Origin: Pseudovibrio sp. JCM 19062
GTDB taxonomy: Bacteria > Pseudomonadota > Alphaproteobacteria > Rhizobiales > Stappiaceae
Assembly (NCBI GenBank): GCA_001310715.1
Contig: BAXV01000012.1
Span: 1-64,000, forward strand
Length of the DNA: 64,000 bases
Direction: 5' to 3'
Shown here: positions 11,962 through 22,900 of the stretch, in pieces
How positions within the stretch are numbered: position 1 is the stretch's first letter
How the letters are laid out: every line of letters starts with the position of its first letter
The notes under the pieces: model-generated
The model's database searches: none
Told to the model about the DNA's origin: nothing
Seen by the model: the letters and a program-made list of their open reading frames with translations, nothing else
Made by a program: the position numbers and the translations under genes

Positions 11962-12248
11962 ATGCCAAAAGCCTATTGGGTCGCTCACGTCACCGTTACA
12001 GATCCGGAGCCATACAAGCTTTATGCAGAAGGTGCTTCAGTTGCCTTCAAAAAGTATGGTGCCAACATTCTGGCCCGCGGCGGAAAGTTTGAAGACCTGG
12101 AAGCACCAATTCTCCACGCAACGTGGTGATTGAGTTTGCCGACATGGAAACTGCAATGGCCTGCTACAACAGTGAGGAGTATCAGGCTGCCAAGAAACAC
12201 CGAAAAGACGCGGGCATCGCGAACCTGATCATCGTGGAAGGCGCTTGA
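11962..12248 (+). CDS. DUF1330 family protein (frame break)
   Basis: A small protein of about 95 residues with MPKAYWVAHVTVTDPEPYKLY, GANILARGGKFEDLEAP and VVIEFADMETAMACYNSEEY. These match the DUF1330 ferredoxin-like (dimeric alpha/beta barrel) fold. The frame breaks near 12120. Its biochemical function is unknown. It sits 79 bases behind the permease gene and directly before a strong terminator, so it probably belongs to the ring-degradation operon. Confidence 0.85.
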
Positions 12249-12269
12249 AGCAGCTCAGTTGAGCACACT

Positions 12270-12301
12270 AAAAAGCCGCAGCGTTCAAACTGCGGCTTTT
12301 T
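12270..12301 (+). terminator. Intrinsic terminator, probably bidirectional
   Basis: AAAAAGCCGCAG and CTGCGGCTTTTT form a perfect 12-base stem with an 8-base loop, flanked by A and T runs. It lies between the DUF1330 gene and the convergent acyl-CoA ligase gene. Confidence 0.9.
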
Positions 12302-12322
12302 CATATCTTCTGGATCGACCGA

Positions 12323-13956
12323 TTACTGAGCGCGTAACTCTCGGCGTAAGATCTTGCCCACTGTGGACTTTGGAAGTTCCTCTAAAAACTCCACGTGCTT
12401 TGGCACTTTGTAGCCTGCCAGTGCTTTGTGGCAGTAATCCTGCACCGCCTCTGGCGTAACCTCTTCACGACTGCGTACCACAAACGCCTTCACAGCTTCA
12501 CCGGTCCGCTCATCAGGCGTACCAGTCACGGCGACCTCGACACACCCTCAATCTCTGCAATCACTGCCTCGACCTCGGCGGGATAAACATTGAAGCCGGA
12601 CACGAGCACCATATCCTTCTTGCGGTCAACGATCTTGAAGTTGTTGCGCTTGTCCATGATGGCGATGTCGCCGGTGCGGAAGAACCCATCCGGTGTCATC
12701 ACAGCAGCCGTTGCATCAGGCTTGCGCCAATACCCCTGCATGACCTGCGGGCCTCGTGCACAAAGCTCACCCGGTTGCCCCATGGGCACCTCGTTATCGT
12801 CCGCATCAAGCAGCTTGATCTCAGTCATCGGCATGACCTGACCAACCGTCTCGGTAAACTCCGTGCTGTCGAACGGATTTACCGACAGAATCGGGGACGT
12901 CTCACTCAGGCCATAGCCTTCAATGATGTGGTGACCGGTTACCTGTTTCCACTTGTCCGAAACAGCCCTTTGAATCGCAGAGCCGCCGCCCATGGCGAAT
13001 TTGTAGTTGCTGAAGTCCAGCTCATCAAAGCCCGGCGTATGCAGCAGTCCGTTAAACAGCGTGTTCACACCAGTAATCACACTTAGCTTGTGCTTCTTCA
13101 GCTCAGCCACAAATGCAGGCATGTCCCGTGGATTGGTGATCAGGACGTTCTTTGATCCAAGCCAGTAATAGGACAGGCAGTTCACCATGAGCGCGAAGAT
13201 ATGGTAAAGCGGCAGTGCGGTGATTACCACTTCCTCGCCAGCGCGCATGAACCCGTCAGTGGCCGCATCAAATTGCATGACGTTTGCAACCAGATTGGCA
13301 TGGCTCAACGCCGCGCCTTTAGAGAGCCCGGTCGTGCCACCCGTATACTGTAGGTAAATCAGATCGCTGCGGTTAATCTGCGGTGGTACAAAGTCCAGTT
13401 GCTCTCCCTTGGCAATAACGTCATTAACTGTTGCACGGTCTGCAAACATTTCATGCGCAGGCGGAGAGGGCAGGTCCACACCTGACGCATCACCCACATT
13501 GGCAATTACCACGTTCTTGACCGGTGTGTCGGCAATCACCTCTGCCAGAGTGGCGCTGGAACCGGAGAAAACAAAAATGGTGTCGGTGTCTGCATCGTTG
13601 AGCTGATGCTTCAGCTCACGTGGTGTATAAAGAGGATTGACGTTAACCTGCACCAGTCCGGCGCGTAAAATACCAAACATGACCACTGGAAATGCCAGAA
13701 TGTTTGGAAGCATAATGGCGACGCGGTCGCCTTTCTTCAGGCCCAGCTCATTTTGCAGATATGCCGCAACTGAACGCGACTTCTCGTCAATCTCTTTGAA
13801 TGTAAGTGACTGACCAAAATTGGTGAACGCCACATTATCTGCGAAGCGACTATTTGCCTCTTCAAAAATCTCGATCACAGACCCGTAGGCATTCACGTTG
13901 ATTGGCTTGGTAAATACAGTAGGCGTCCCTGTCGGTGCACTAAGTGTATCAGTCAT
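12323..13956 (-). CDS. Long-chain fatty acid--CoA ligase (frame break)
   Basis: An AMP-forming acyl-CoA synthetase of about 545 residues. The P-loop YTGGTTGLSKGA, the adenylate motif IIEGYGLSETSP, GFFRTGDIAIMD and the C-terminal PKSTVGKILRREL lysine motif are all present. The frame breaks near 12535, just before AVTGTPDERTGE. The start at 13956 is chosen because TGGGAGGAATT lies immediately upstream; an ATG four codons earlier is less well placed. It would activate fatty acids for beta-oxidation or lipid use (FadD type). It is transcribed away from the TRAP genes, behind a TetR-family gene on the same strand. Confidence 0.88.
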
Positions 13957-14008
13957 AATTCCTCCCAAAATTAAAACCCATACCGGTATACTAAGATATT
14001 ATTTCAGC

Positions 14009-14682
14009 TTATGCTTCAGGAATATCGCTCATCCTCAAGAATTTGATGGATCTTATCTTTCTCGTTTTGAAAGTCTTTTGGCGGCGCAAGCCAAGAACGC
14101 CCATACCCGCCTTGAAGGCCACGTCAACCATCGCCTGTGATCCAAAATGTGCTGGTCCTGCATTTCGGATCGCCTGGTTCGCTGTGAAACCATGGATCAG
14201 CTGAATGGCCTCACGAACGGTCATTTCCCAATCATCTGAGGGGATCTCGTCTTTATACGGCTCACACAACGTCAGAACCCAGTCCGCTGTCGCTGATGTT
14301 AGCTTTTGGAACCTCTTCCAGATCTCTGGCTCCCGAGCTGAAATCTCATGAGCAGCACGATAAAGGCCATATTATTCTGAAGTACTTTATGACTCAGCGC
14401 AGCCATAAAGTAGATGGTGTTCTCCAAAGACCCCAATGGCTCTTGAGGTTCTTTAAGAAGTGCGTGCACATGCTCTTCGTAAAGTTCAAAAAGTCTCTCG
14501 AACAGCATTTCTTTGTTCTTGAATCGAAAATAAAAATTTCCTGTAGAGGAGCCCGCAAGCTGCACAATGTCTGAAACCCGTGCCCGCGCTACTCCCTCCT
14601 TGGCAAAAATTGTTTTGGCAGCGTGCAGGAAGTTCTGCTCCGCCTCATAGCCTCGTTTTTGCTTTGGTTTATAAGATTTCAT
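14009..14682 (-). CDS. TetR/AcrR family transcriptional regulator (frame break)
   Basis: The N-terminal helix-turn-helix reads FLHAAKTIFAKEGVARARVSDIVQLAGSSTGNFYFRFKNKE, shown here only to place the domain at about residues 15-55, as in TetR proteins. The C-terminal ligand domain continues after a break near 14320 and ends RKIRSIKFLRMSDIPEA. The repaired length is about 224 residues. It lies between the acyl-CoA ligase gene on its own strand and the divergent TRAP transporter genes, and may control either. The ligand is unknown. Confidence 0.82.
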
Positions 14683-14813
14683 TTCATACTCAAGCTGGAC
14701 GGTGGGTTCTGTTCTGGCTAATGACAATAATGTTGCTAAACTATAACAACTCTTTGTTTTCGGCTACAGATAATAGATAAATGTAGCTGTGAATTGAGAA
14801 TATCGGGGGGATA

Positions 14814-15812
14814 ATGAAACTACGCGTTTTTTTGCTTGGGTCAGCACTGTCTCTCGCTGTGCCCGCAGGCGCAGCTGAAGCTGTTAAAGAACTGCGATTT
14901 GCAACCAGCGCACCTTTGGGTACCCCGTGGGTGAAGCATGCAGAAAGCATGATCGAAAAGATTACCGACAGTTCCAACGGTACTTTGACCGCAGAGCTAT
15001 TTCACGCTGGTCAGCTCGGTACCGAACCGGTGACGGTGCAAAAAACCATTCGCGGGCGTATCGATATTCTCAGCTCCTCGTTGACTGCATTTTCTACAGT
15101 GGTTCCGGAACTGACCCTTTTGGGTGTCCCGTTTCTTTGGGACAGTTACGCCCAGATTGATTGCGCAATGGAGCAGCATATAACACCGGTCTTTGGGCCT
15201 CTCTTCGAGGAAAAGGGTCTCAAGATCCTGCAATGGGGCGAATTGGGCTGGGTCCATGCCTTTGGTACAAAGCCAATTCTTTCCCCTGAGGATGTAAGGG
15301 GGGTCAAGGTGCGTGCTGCACCTGCAAAATACTCTGTCAACTTCTGGGATGGGATGGGAGCAAACAGTGTTGTGCTTTCTTTGGTTGAAACGCCCTCCGC
15401 GCTACAAACCGGCATGGTGGAAGGGGGAACACTACCAGCTGTAACATATGTTGCTATGGGCATGGGCGAACTTGCTCCCCATCTCACACTATCATCGCAC
15501 CTGTACCAACCAGCGGCGCTCGTGATGAATATGCGTGCATGGAAGAAGTTGAGCCGCGAAGAGCAAGACAGCATCACCAATGCGCTAGTGCCTGTTCAAG
15601 ATGTGCGCGATGACGTGCGTACCATGGCAGACAGCATGGTCGCTGATTTTGAGCAAAGCGGTGGATATGTCCATGAGCTCTCCCCCGAGCAGCGCGAAGA
15701 GTGGAAGAACGCTGTCTTACCTCAGCGCGAAGAACTGGTGCGTTCAATTGGCGGACGAGCACAAGAGATCTGGCCGAAAATTCTTGCAGCGAAGCAAGCT
15801 TGTACGCTCTAA
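14814..15812 (+). CDS. dctP: TRAP transporter solute-binding protein, DctP family
   Basis: This intact 332-residue protein has a signal peptide (about residues 1-20, ending AGAAEA) and a DctP-type periplasmic binding domain. FATSAPLGTPWVKHAESM, LGVPFLWDSYAQID and VKVRAAPAKYSVNFWDGMGAN are recognisable family regions. GGGGGGATA lies before the ATG. It binds a probably acidic organic solute in the periplasm and hands it to the DctQM permease encoded next. The substrate cannot be named from sequence. Confidence 0.88.
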   Translation: MKLRVFLLGSALSLAVPAGAAEAVKELRFATSAPLGTPWVKHAESMIEKITDSSNGTLTAELFHAGQLGTEPVTVQKTIRGRIDILSSSLTAFSTVVPELTLLGVPFLWDSYAQIDCAMEQHITPVFGPLFEEKGLKILQWGELGWVHAFGTKPILSPEDVRGVKVRAAPAKYSVNFWDGMGANSVVLSLVETPSALQTGMVEGGTLPAVTYVAMGMGELAPHLTLSSHLYQPAALVMNMRAWKKLSREEQDSITNALVPVQDVRDDVRTMADSMVADFEQSGGYVHELSPEQREEWKNAVLPQREELVRSIGGRAQEIWPKILAAKQACTL

Positions 15813-15867
15813 GACCTGACACCTGAAAGGAAGAGCCCTGCTGGTTTTAAGGCTCTTATCATTTTTC

Positions 15868-16354
15868 ATGAAGCGTTTCTTCCATCTGTTGTATCGGTTC
15901 GAAGCAACTGTCGCCACCACGGCCTACGTCATCGTTGTCCTCGTCATGCTGATCGATATCATTGGCCGGGAGTTCTTTGATTTATCGCTGATGCACAGCA
16001 GCAAGATCGCTTTGTTTTCTGCTATTATTGCGGGAATGTTAGGCCTTGGCCTCGCAACATCATCGGGCACCCATATTCGGCCAAGAGTCACCGATCATCT
16101 GTTGCCGCAGGTTTTACAGATACCTCTTCAAAGACTGGGTGACGCTCTGAGCGCGGGGCTCTTCCTGTATGCCGGATACATCTCGTTTGGCTGGTGCGCT
16201 CCTCCTATGAAATAGCTTTCTGGTGCCCGTGGTGGATTGGCCGCTCTGGTGGTTCCAATCCATTATGCCCTACGCTTTTTGTTCCAACGCTTTGAGGCAC
16301 GCCAGCTTCGCTCTGTCGCCTGCATTAAAGCCAGTTGAGGAAGATGTAGGATGA
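15868..16354 (+). CDS. dctQ: TRAP transporter small permease, DctQ (frame breaks)
   Basis: A small membrane protein with about four helices: AYVIVVLVMLIDIIGREFF, KIALFSAIIAGMLGLGLAT and two more. It matches the DctQ component. The frame breaks near 16190 and 16235, after which VPVVDWPLWWFQSIMPYAF and LRHASFALSPALKPVEEDVG finish the protein. Its TGA overlaps the ATG of dctM in ATGA, so the two permease subunits are translationally coupled. Confidence 0.82.
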
Positions 16355-17613
16355 CTTATCCAATTCTCCTCACATTGGTCGTTTTGGTGATGCTCCTGTT
16401 GCGGCAAAACCTGATCGTGATCCTGATGGTCTTAGGCGCATCAGTGCAGATGCTTTATAGCGATGGCGACCTATTGTTTATGGCGGAGGACTTCTGGGCA
16501 GCGCTCGATCGCGAGGTTCTACTCTCTATTCCGGTGTTCCTGCTCTGTGGTTCCATCATGAGCCGCGGTGCGATTGCTGAGCGCCTCGTTATGGTCCTTA
16601 AAGCGTTGACGGGGTCGCTCTCCGGCGGGCTTGGTGTTGCAGTAATCCTGTCCTCGGCGTTTTTTTGCAGCAATCTCAGGCTCATCCATGGTCACGCTGC
16701 TGGCCGTTGGAGCAGTCCTTTATCCGGCTTTGAAGGAGCAGGGTTATTCAACTCGCTACTCTCTTGGGGCTTTGACCAGCGCGGGAACGTTGGGTGTAGT
16801 GATTCCGCCCAGTATTCCCATGATCGTCTATGGTCTGGTCACAGAAACATCTATCACAGACATGTTTTTAGCTGGCCTCATCCCAGGGCTTTTGCTCACG
16901 CTCCTTCTGGCACTTTATTCTGCATGGACAAATAGATCCATGCCCCGGGATGTGTTTGATTTCGCAGCCCTACGCAGCGCGGCGACCAATGGAATATGGT
17001 CTTTGCTCATGCCAGTCATTTTGCTGGGTGGCATTTACTCTGGGTACTTCACCGCAACAGAAAGCGCCGCTGTCGCCTTGGCTTATGCACTGGTGGTTGA
17101 GCTGTGCATCTACAAAGAACTAACCTTTGCCGGACTTTGGGATGCAGTCATTCATACAACCAGTTGCTTGGCGGTCTGCTGCCCATTGTGGCCATCGCTG
17201 CGACCTTGAATATGGTGTTGACCACCGAACAGGTCCCAACCCAGCTGGCTGAGTGGATGTCCAGTCATGTGGAACAAAAATGGCTGTTCCTCATTTGTTT
17301 AAACCTGCTGCTGTTGCTGGTTGGCGTCTTTATGGAGATTATCTCCGCCGTGCTGATCATGGCACCCATTCTATTACCCATCGCAAATGCCTATGGCATA
17401 GATCCGGTGCATCTCGGCATCATCATGATTATCAATCTGGAAATCGGACTGCTGACGCCACCGGTCGGCATCAACCTCATCGTGGCCTCTCAGGCCTTTA
17501 GCGAAAGCTTCTGGACCGTCACCAGATCTGTTCTCCCGTTTGTTTTGATCATGCTCTTTGCGTTGCTTCTGGTCACTTTCCTGCCAGACCTTTCCTTGGT
17601 CTTTGTGCGCTAG
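16351..17613 (+). CDS. dctM: TRAP transporter large permease, DctM (frame breaks)
   Basis: The large ion-coupled TRAP permease of about 420 residues with a dozen hydrophobic segments. VFLLCGSIMSRGAIAERL, SGSSMVTLLAVGAVLYPALK, LGVVIPPSIPMIVYGLVT and LEIGLLTPPVGINLIVAS are DctM hallmarks. The frame breaks in a T-run near 16670 and near 17160. It completes a dctP-dctQ-dctM operon. Confidence 0.88.
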
Positions 17614-17804
17614 AGATGCAGCAAACGAAAGCTGGCGCAAATATGGCGCAAACATGATTGGGAGCCTCACAGAATCACGCCTTTTCCTATCAGTCACACC
17701 ATGGATAGTGCTCTGATTTTTGTTGGTGGTTCAGAGAAGTTTCCCCTCGAATTGTAAGGTGACCTGACGTAGGTTTCAGGTTCGTTTCATAATTGCGAGT
17801 TCCT

Positions 17805-18497
17805 ATGATTGAGTTTGAAAAGAATTTGGAAGCTGCGCTGAAAGCGCATGATCAGAGTGAAGATGCCAGTCACGATCTCTACCACGCCCGCCGCGTAAAA
17901 TTGGCCGCGCTGGATATTGCGCAGCGCCGCGGGGAGGGGGATGAGCAGGTGTTGGTTGCCGCCGCCTACCTTCATGATCTTGTCAACGTGCCCAAAAATT
18001 CCCCTGATCGCTCAAAAGCGTCCAAGTTGTCCGCTGAGGCTGCCGAACCAATCCTCAAGGAACTGGGTGTCTCGGCGCAGAAGATCGAACAAATCAAACA
18101 CGCCATCGAAGCTCACAGCTTTTCCGCAGAGATCCCGCCACAAACCATTGAGGCCAAGATCCTGCAGGATGCCGACCGGCTCGAATCCCTCGGCGCAATC
18201 GGCATTGCCCGCACATTTTACATCGCCAAGATTATGAACTCGCACTTGTTCCACGGCGGAGACCTGTTCGCAAGCGAACGGGAACTCAACGACAAGTCAT
18301 TCGGTGTCGATCATTTTGCGCTGAAACTGCTCAAACTGCACAAAACCATGCAGACTAAAGAAGGCCGTGACGTCGCCCGCGAACGCACAGATTACATGAT
18401 CGGCTTTTTAAAACAGCTGGCAGCTGAAACAGGCTTTACCTATCCTGAAGATGACGAACTCTGGATTGAGAAGGAATCTTCAAAGATTATCGCCTGA
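17805..18497 (+). CDS. HD-domain phosphohydrolase-like protein
   Basis: This intact protein of 230 residues has the metal-binding HD pattern: H27 in HDLYHARR, H57-D58 in AAAYLHDLVNVPK and D124 in LQDADRLESLG. These arrangements are found in small HD hydrolases acting on nucleotides or other phosphate esters. The ATG at 17805 is preferred over an upstream TTG at 17793, which lacks a clear ribosome site. It stands alone between the TRAP operon and a convergent LacI-type regulator. The substrate is unknown. Confidence 0.75.
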   Translation: MIEFEKNLEAALKAHDQSEDASHDLYHARRVKLAALDIAQRRGEGDEQVLVAAAYLHDLVNVPKNSPDRSKASKLSAEAAEPILKELGVSAQKIEQIKHAIEAHSFSAEIPPQTIEAKILQDADRLESLGAIGIARTFYIAKIMNSHLFHGGDLFASERELNDKSFGVDHFALKLLKLHKTMQTKEGRDVARERTDYMIGFLKQLAAETGFTYPEDDELWIEKESSKIIA

Positions 18498-18500
18498 TCT

Positions 18501-19550
18501 CTAGCTCTGAAAAGAATCGAAAGGTGGGAATGAGATGTCCGGGTCCTGGATGGTCTGTTCAAACGGACCATCGGGCTGTTGCATGGTTTTAAGAAGGTTG
18601 GTCCCCAACAAAATACCTGCCTGCTGGATATCCTCTCCGATATTGTCGATATGTGGATCAATCTGATGGAGTGTTTGCGAGCTTGATTTCACAACTGCAT
18701 CAAAATCTATGCCGCGCTCTTTACCAGCCTGACGGTATCCATTGGCAATCGCAAGAAACGAGGTCTCACCTGCAGATGAACCGTCTGGAGCCTCCTCCGT
18801 TCCTGCGATATGGCGCGCCCATTCAAAGACCTCCGGCATATCAGAATCAAGACTGATGTCTTCCGGGATATAGCTTTCCAGACCTTCCTGACGAATAGCC
18901 CGCTTATACCCGTAGTTCAGGTGCTGATAGAAACTGAAATGATCTGGCGGAAGAATGATGCAAATGCGCCGCCGACCTTTTTGCATCAGCCGCAAGACTG
19001 ATTCATACGCAAATTTCTCGTTGTCATAATCAACAAAAGAATGTTGATAACCGAATTCGGTTCGCCCATGAGTGGTGAAGGGAAAGCTGCGTTCCCTCAA
19101 AAAGCGTACCCGTTCATCAAAAGGTCGGGTCCGCGAGAAGATAATCCCGTCAGCCAGTTGGTTGCGCACAATATGTTCCACAGGCTCCATCGGGTCGCCC
19201 CCGAGGAATTGCGGTGTAACATTCAGGTGGTAGTCTGTACCCATCAGCGTGCGCCACACCCGCAATCAACGAGTTCCCAAAACTTAGAATCTCGTTGTGA
19301 GGATCAAGAATCAGAGAGATAACTTTGGTCTTGCCAGTTCGCAAACGCTGCGCTGCACGGTCCGGAACATAGCCGATTTCCTCAGCAATTTTGCTTACGC
19401 GCTGCCGGGTTGCCTGCGCAATTTTTCATCACCTTGAAGGGCCCGCGAGACAGTTGTCACCGCAAGTCCGGTCATCTCCGCAATTGTCTTTTGCGTAGGT
19501 TTCGTCGCGGAATGAGTGGAGGAAACTTCCGGTTTTCGTATAGGCATGTG
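18501..19550 (-). CDS. LacI family transcriptional regulator of the sugar ABC operon (frame breaks)
   Basis: The N-terminal helix-turn-helix reads KTIAEMTGLAVTTVSRALQG, and after a break near 19430 the hinge region VSKIAEEIGYVPDRAAQRLR follows. A second break lies near 19260. The effector domain has ISLILDPHNEILSF, LADGIIFSRTRPFDERV and FVDYDNEKFAYESVLRLMQKGRRRI, as in LacI/GalR repressors. The repaired length is about 350 residues. It is transcribed away from a sugar-type ABC transporter and two LacI-like operators lie between them, so it probably represses both. Confidence 0.87.
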
Positions 19551-19587
19551 AAACCAGTTTACCTCCCTAAGATCAACTGAATAACGA

Positions 19588-19601
19588 TTGTAACGATACA
19601 A
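19588..19601. promoter_or_regulatory. LacI-type operator, regulator-proximal
   Basis: TTGTAACGATACAA is an almost perfect 14-base palindrome with a central CG, the usual form of LacI-family operators. It lies 38 bases upstream of the regulator start and shares TTGTAACG with the second site at 19684. Confidence 0.65.
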
Positions 19602-19667
19602 AAAAAATATGTGATTTCCATTTGATACAAAAAAAGACCATTCAAGTCAATGGGTTCACATTTGGGA

Positions 19668-19697
19668 TTGACATATCTAATATTTGTAACGTTATAA
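19668..19697 (+). promoter_or_regulatory. Promoter of the ABC operon with LacI-type operator over the -10
   Basis: A perfect -35 TTGACA at 19668-19673 is followed after 17-18 bases by GTTATA/TTATAA at 19691-19697. The palindrome TTGTAACGTTATAA at 19684-19697 covers the -10 region. A repressor bound there would block RNA polymerase, which fits the divergent LacI gene. Confidence 0.65.
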
Positions 19698-19755
19698 GTT
19701 CTATGTTAGTCGTATTTTTGTGTAGAAATCTAAAGTTGTGATCGGGAGGCAACAC

Positions 19756-21006
19756 ATGCACAAGCTACTAGTCAAAACTACATCCGCTTTGGCACTGCTG
19801 GCAGCAACCGCTGGTACATCTGTGGCGGCAGACGTTGAAGTGCTGCACTGGTGGACCGCGGGAGGCGAGGCAGCCGCACTTAACGTTCTGAAGGACGATT
19901 TGGGAACTCAGGGCATTGGTTGGGCTGATATGCCTGTAGCCGGTGGTGGCGGCGAAAGCGCGATGACCGTTCTGCGTGCACGCGTAACTGCTGGTAACGC
20001 ACCTACAGCTGTTCAGATGCTTGGCTTCGACATTCAGGATTGGGCAAAAGAGGGCGCTTTGGCAAACCTCAACGAAGTTGCAGCTGCTGAAGGCTGGGAC
20101 GATGTTGTACCTGCAGCGCTGCAGCGCTTTGCCAAGTACGATGGAAAGTGGATTTCCGCACCTGTAAACGTGCACTCCACCAACTGGGTATGGGCAAACA
20201 AAGCGGTGCTGGACAAAAACGGCATTGCAACCCCAACCACTTGGGAAGAATTCACCGCAGCGCTTGAAAAGCTGAAAGCAGCTGGTGTAACGCCGCTTGC
20301 ACACGGTGGTCAGCCTTGGCAGGACGCAACCCTGTTCGACGCAGTCGCCATGAGCACCGGTGGTCCGGACTTCTATAAAGCTGCCTTCATCGATCTGGAC
20401 GAAGAAGTTCTTGGTTCTGACACCATGAAAGAAGCGTTCGATCGTATGGCTGTTCTGCGTGGAAACGTTGATAGCAACTTCTCTGGTCGTGACTGGAACC
20501 TTGCAACTGCAATGGTTATCAACGGTGACGCTGGCTTCCAGATGATGGGTGACTGGGCTAAAGGTGAATTCCTTGGCGCAGGCAAAAAGCCGGGCGAAGA
20601 CTTCCTTTGCTTCCGCTTCCCTGGCACTCAAAACCAGGTGACCTTCAATGCTGACCAGTTCGCTATGTTCGATCAGGGCGGTGAAGTGTCTAAAGAGCAG
20701 GCAGCTCTTGCAAGCGCGATCATGTCACCAAACTTCCAGTCCGCATTTAACGTTGTGAAGGGTTCTGTTCCTGCACGTACCGACGTTTCCGACGAAGCGT
20801 TTGATGCATGTGGTCAGAAGGGCATGAAAGATCTGGCTGCTGCTGCATCCTCTGGCAACCTGTTCGGTTCCATGGCACACGGTCACGCTGCGCCAGCTTC
20901 TGTTAAGAACGCCATTTATGACGTTGTAACTGCACACTTCAACGGTGAGTACGATTCTGCGACCGCAGTTGAAGAGCTGGTAGACGCAGTCTCCATCGCG
21001 AAGTAA
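19756..21006 (+). CDS. Sugar ABC transporter substrate-binding protein
   Basis: This intact protein of about 416 residues has a signal peptide ([15 protein letters not shown]) and an extracellular family 1 solute-binding fold. [37 protein letters not shown] and [18 protein letters not shown] resemble glucose/mannose-type binding proteins of Proteobacteria. The start at 19756 follows GGGAGG at a good distance. The preferred sugar is an inference from resemblance only. It heads an operon with two permeases and an ATPase, under the divergent LacI regulator. Confidence 0.88.
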   Translation: MHKLLVKTTSALALLAATAGTSVAADVEVLHWWTAGGEAAALNVLKDDLGTQGIGWADMPVAGGGGESAMTVLRARVTAGNAPTAVQMLGFDIQDWAKEGALANLNEVAAAEGWDDVVPAALQRFAKYDGKWISAPVNVHSTNWVWANKAVLDKNGIATPTTWEEFTAALEKLKAAGVTPLAHGGQPWQDATLFDAVAMSTGGPDFYKAAFIDLDEEVLGSDTMKEAFDRMAVLRGNVDSNFSGRDWNLATAMVINGDAGFQMMGDWAKGEFLGAGKKPGEDFLCFRFPGTQNQVTFNADQFAMFDQGGEVSKEQAALASAIMSPNFQSAFNVVKGSVPARTDVSDEAFDACGQKGMKDLAAAASSGNLFGSMAHGHAAPASVKNAIYDVVTAHFNGEYDSATAVEELVDAVSIAK

Positions 21007-21014
21007 TTTTAAGT

Positions 21015-21034
21015 GGGGCCGATCTCTCGGCCCC
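21015..21034 (+). terminator. Stem-loop between binding-protein and permease genes
   Basis: GGGGCCGA and TCGGCCCC form a perfect 8-base stem with a TCTC loop, followed by ATTTTCCC. Its position just after the binding-protein gene suggests a partial terminator or mRNA stabiliser that keeps the binding protein in excess over the permeases. Confidence 0.6.
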
Positions 21035-21073
21035 ATTTTCCCAAAAACAACATAAAATCTGGGGGCAGGGGTC

Positions 21074-22015
21074 ATGGTCGATCAGACCAACTCATCCGTT
21101 GCCATGGCAGCCGACTACGCGATGCCAACGGCAGTAAAACCGGACCTGCGGACAAGACTTCAAAATTTCATTCCAAAACTGGTGTTAGCACCCTCCTTGG
21201 CTTTGATCTTGGTCTTTGTCTATGGATTTATCATTTTCTCCGTATACCTTTCCTTCACAGGAAGCCGCATCCTGCCAAGCTATGACTGGGTAGGGTTGGA
21301 GAACTATGAAAAGCTGTTCCGGCTTCGACATTGGTCCATTGCCATAAAAAAACCTTGGCATTTTCGCAGGCTTGTATATCGCAATCTGTACAGCCATCGG
21401 CCTGAGCCTTGCGATTTTTCTGGACCAGAAGATCCGCGGCGAAGGCTTCTTGCGTCCAATCTTCCTGTACCCGATGGCGCTCAGCTTCATCGTGACAGGT
21501 ACTGCATGGAAGTGGTTCCTCGATCCGGGCATCGGGCTTGAGCACACAATGCACTTGTGGGCTGGGAGAGCTTCCAGTTCGACTGGATCAAGAACCGTGA
21601 CTTCGCGATTTACACGGTTGTTATTGCAGCTGTCTGGCAAACAAGTGGTTTCGTGATGGCCATGTTCCTTGCTGGATTGCGTGGCATCGACAACGAGATC
21701 CTGAAGGCAGCACAGATCGATGGTGCATCTAACTGGAACATGTACCGCCGCATCATTATCCCGCAACTGCGTCCGGCATTCCTTTCCGCATTCGTGATCC
21801 TGTCTCACCTTGCAATTAAGTCATATGACCTTGTCGTGGCATTGACGGGCGGTGGACCGGGAAGAGCAACTGAAGTGCCTGCGACCTTCATGTATTCCTA
21901 CACCTTCACGCGCAACCAGATGGGTATCGGTGCCAGCTCCGCTGTTATCATGCTCATGACCATTGCCGCGATCATGGTGCCATACCTGTATGCCGAACTG
22001 CGGGAGAAGAAATAA
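21074..22015 (+). CDS. Sugar ABC transporter permease, first subunit (frame breaks)
   Basis: An integral membrane subunit of MalF type, about 310 residues. LAPSLALILVFVYGFIIFSVYLSFTGS is the first membrane region, and AAQIDGASNWNMYRRIIIPQLRP is the EAA loop that contacts the ATPase. The frame breaks in an A-run near 21345 and near 21555. The last codon is followed directly by the next ATG (TAATG overlap). Confidence 0.87.
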
Positions 22016-22872
22016 TGTCCGTAGCCTCGACAGATAATGCTATCAGCACAGGGCGCATCACCCGCGCCTTCATCTACCTGATGCTGATCCTGTTCGCCAC
22101 GTTCTACCTGTTGCCCTTCGCTATCATGGTCATCAACTCCGTCAAGCCTCTTTCAGAGATCAACGGCGGCAACATGATGTCTCTGCCTCAGGCCTTTACG
22201 TTGGAGCCATGGTTTAAAGCCTGGAGCAGCGCACAGATCGGTATTGAGCCAACAGGTTTGAAACCATACTTCTGGAACTCCCTGAAAATGGTGTTTCCGG
22301 CGGTGGCAATCTCAACAGTGCTCGGCGCACTCAACGGTTACGTGCTGACCAAGTGGCGCTTTAAGGGTGACACCATCCTGTTCGGTCTGATGCTGTTTGC
22401 CTGCTTCATTCCATTCCAGATCGTTTTGATCCCTATGGCGCGTGTGCTTGGGTTCCTCAACATCGCCGGTTCCACACCGGGTCTGGTGCTGGTGCATGTG
22501 GTTTACGGCCTTGGCTTCACCACGCTCTATTTCAGGAACTACTATCAGGTGTTCCCGACAGAGCTGATCCGTGCAGCCCAGATTGATGGGGCAGGGTTCT
22601 TCCGCATCTTCTGGCGCATCATGCTGCCAAGTTCCGGCCCGATCATCGTGGTTTCTGTTATCTGGCAGTTCACCAACATCTGGAACGACTTCCTGTTTGG
22701 TGCCTCGTTTGCGGATCTTGACAGCCAGCCAATGACAGTTGCGCTGAACAACCTCGTCAGCGCCTCAACGGGCGTCAAAGAATATAACGTTCATTTTGCC
22801 GGAGCGATCCTCGCCGCATTGCCGACACTGCTCGTGTACATCGTGGCTGGCCGCTACTTCGTAAGAGCCTGA
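22015..22872 (+). CDS. Sugar ABC transporter permease, second subunit
   Basis: This intact 285-residue MalG-type membrane protein has six hydrophobic regions. The EAA loop reads ELIRAAQIDGAGFFRIFWRI and the protein ends VYIVAGRYFVRA. It pairs with the preceding permease, overlapping its stop by one base. FYLLPFAIMVINSVKPLSEI is a typical N-terminal region. Confidence 0.9.
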   Translation: MSVASTDNAISTGRITRAFIYLMLILFATFYLLPFAIMVINSVKPLSEINGGNMMSLPQAFTLEPWFKAWSSAQIGIEPTGLKPYFWNSLKMVFPAVAISTVLGALNGYVLTKWRFKGDTILFGLMLFACFIPFQIVLIPMARVLGFLNIAGSTPGLVLVHVVYGLGFTTLYFRNYYQVFPTELIRAAQIDGAGFFRIFWRIMLPSSGPIIVVSVIWQFTNIWNDFLFGASFADLDSQPMTVALNNLVSASTGVKEYNVHFAGAILAALPTLLVYIVAGRYFVRA

Positions 22873-22900
22873 TGGCCGGATCGGTGAAAGGATAAGACCT

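Noticed and set aside
17632..17660. Direct repeat GGCGCAAA(T/C)ATG after dctM as a mobile-element or attachment site
   Set aside because: Only two short copies, no integrase or transposase gene nearby and no longer repeat.
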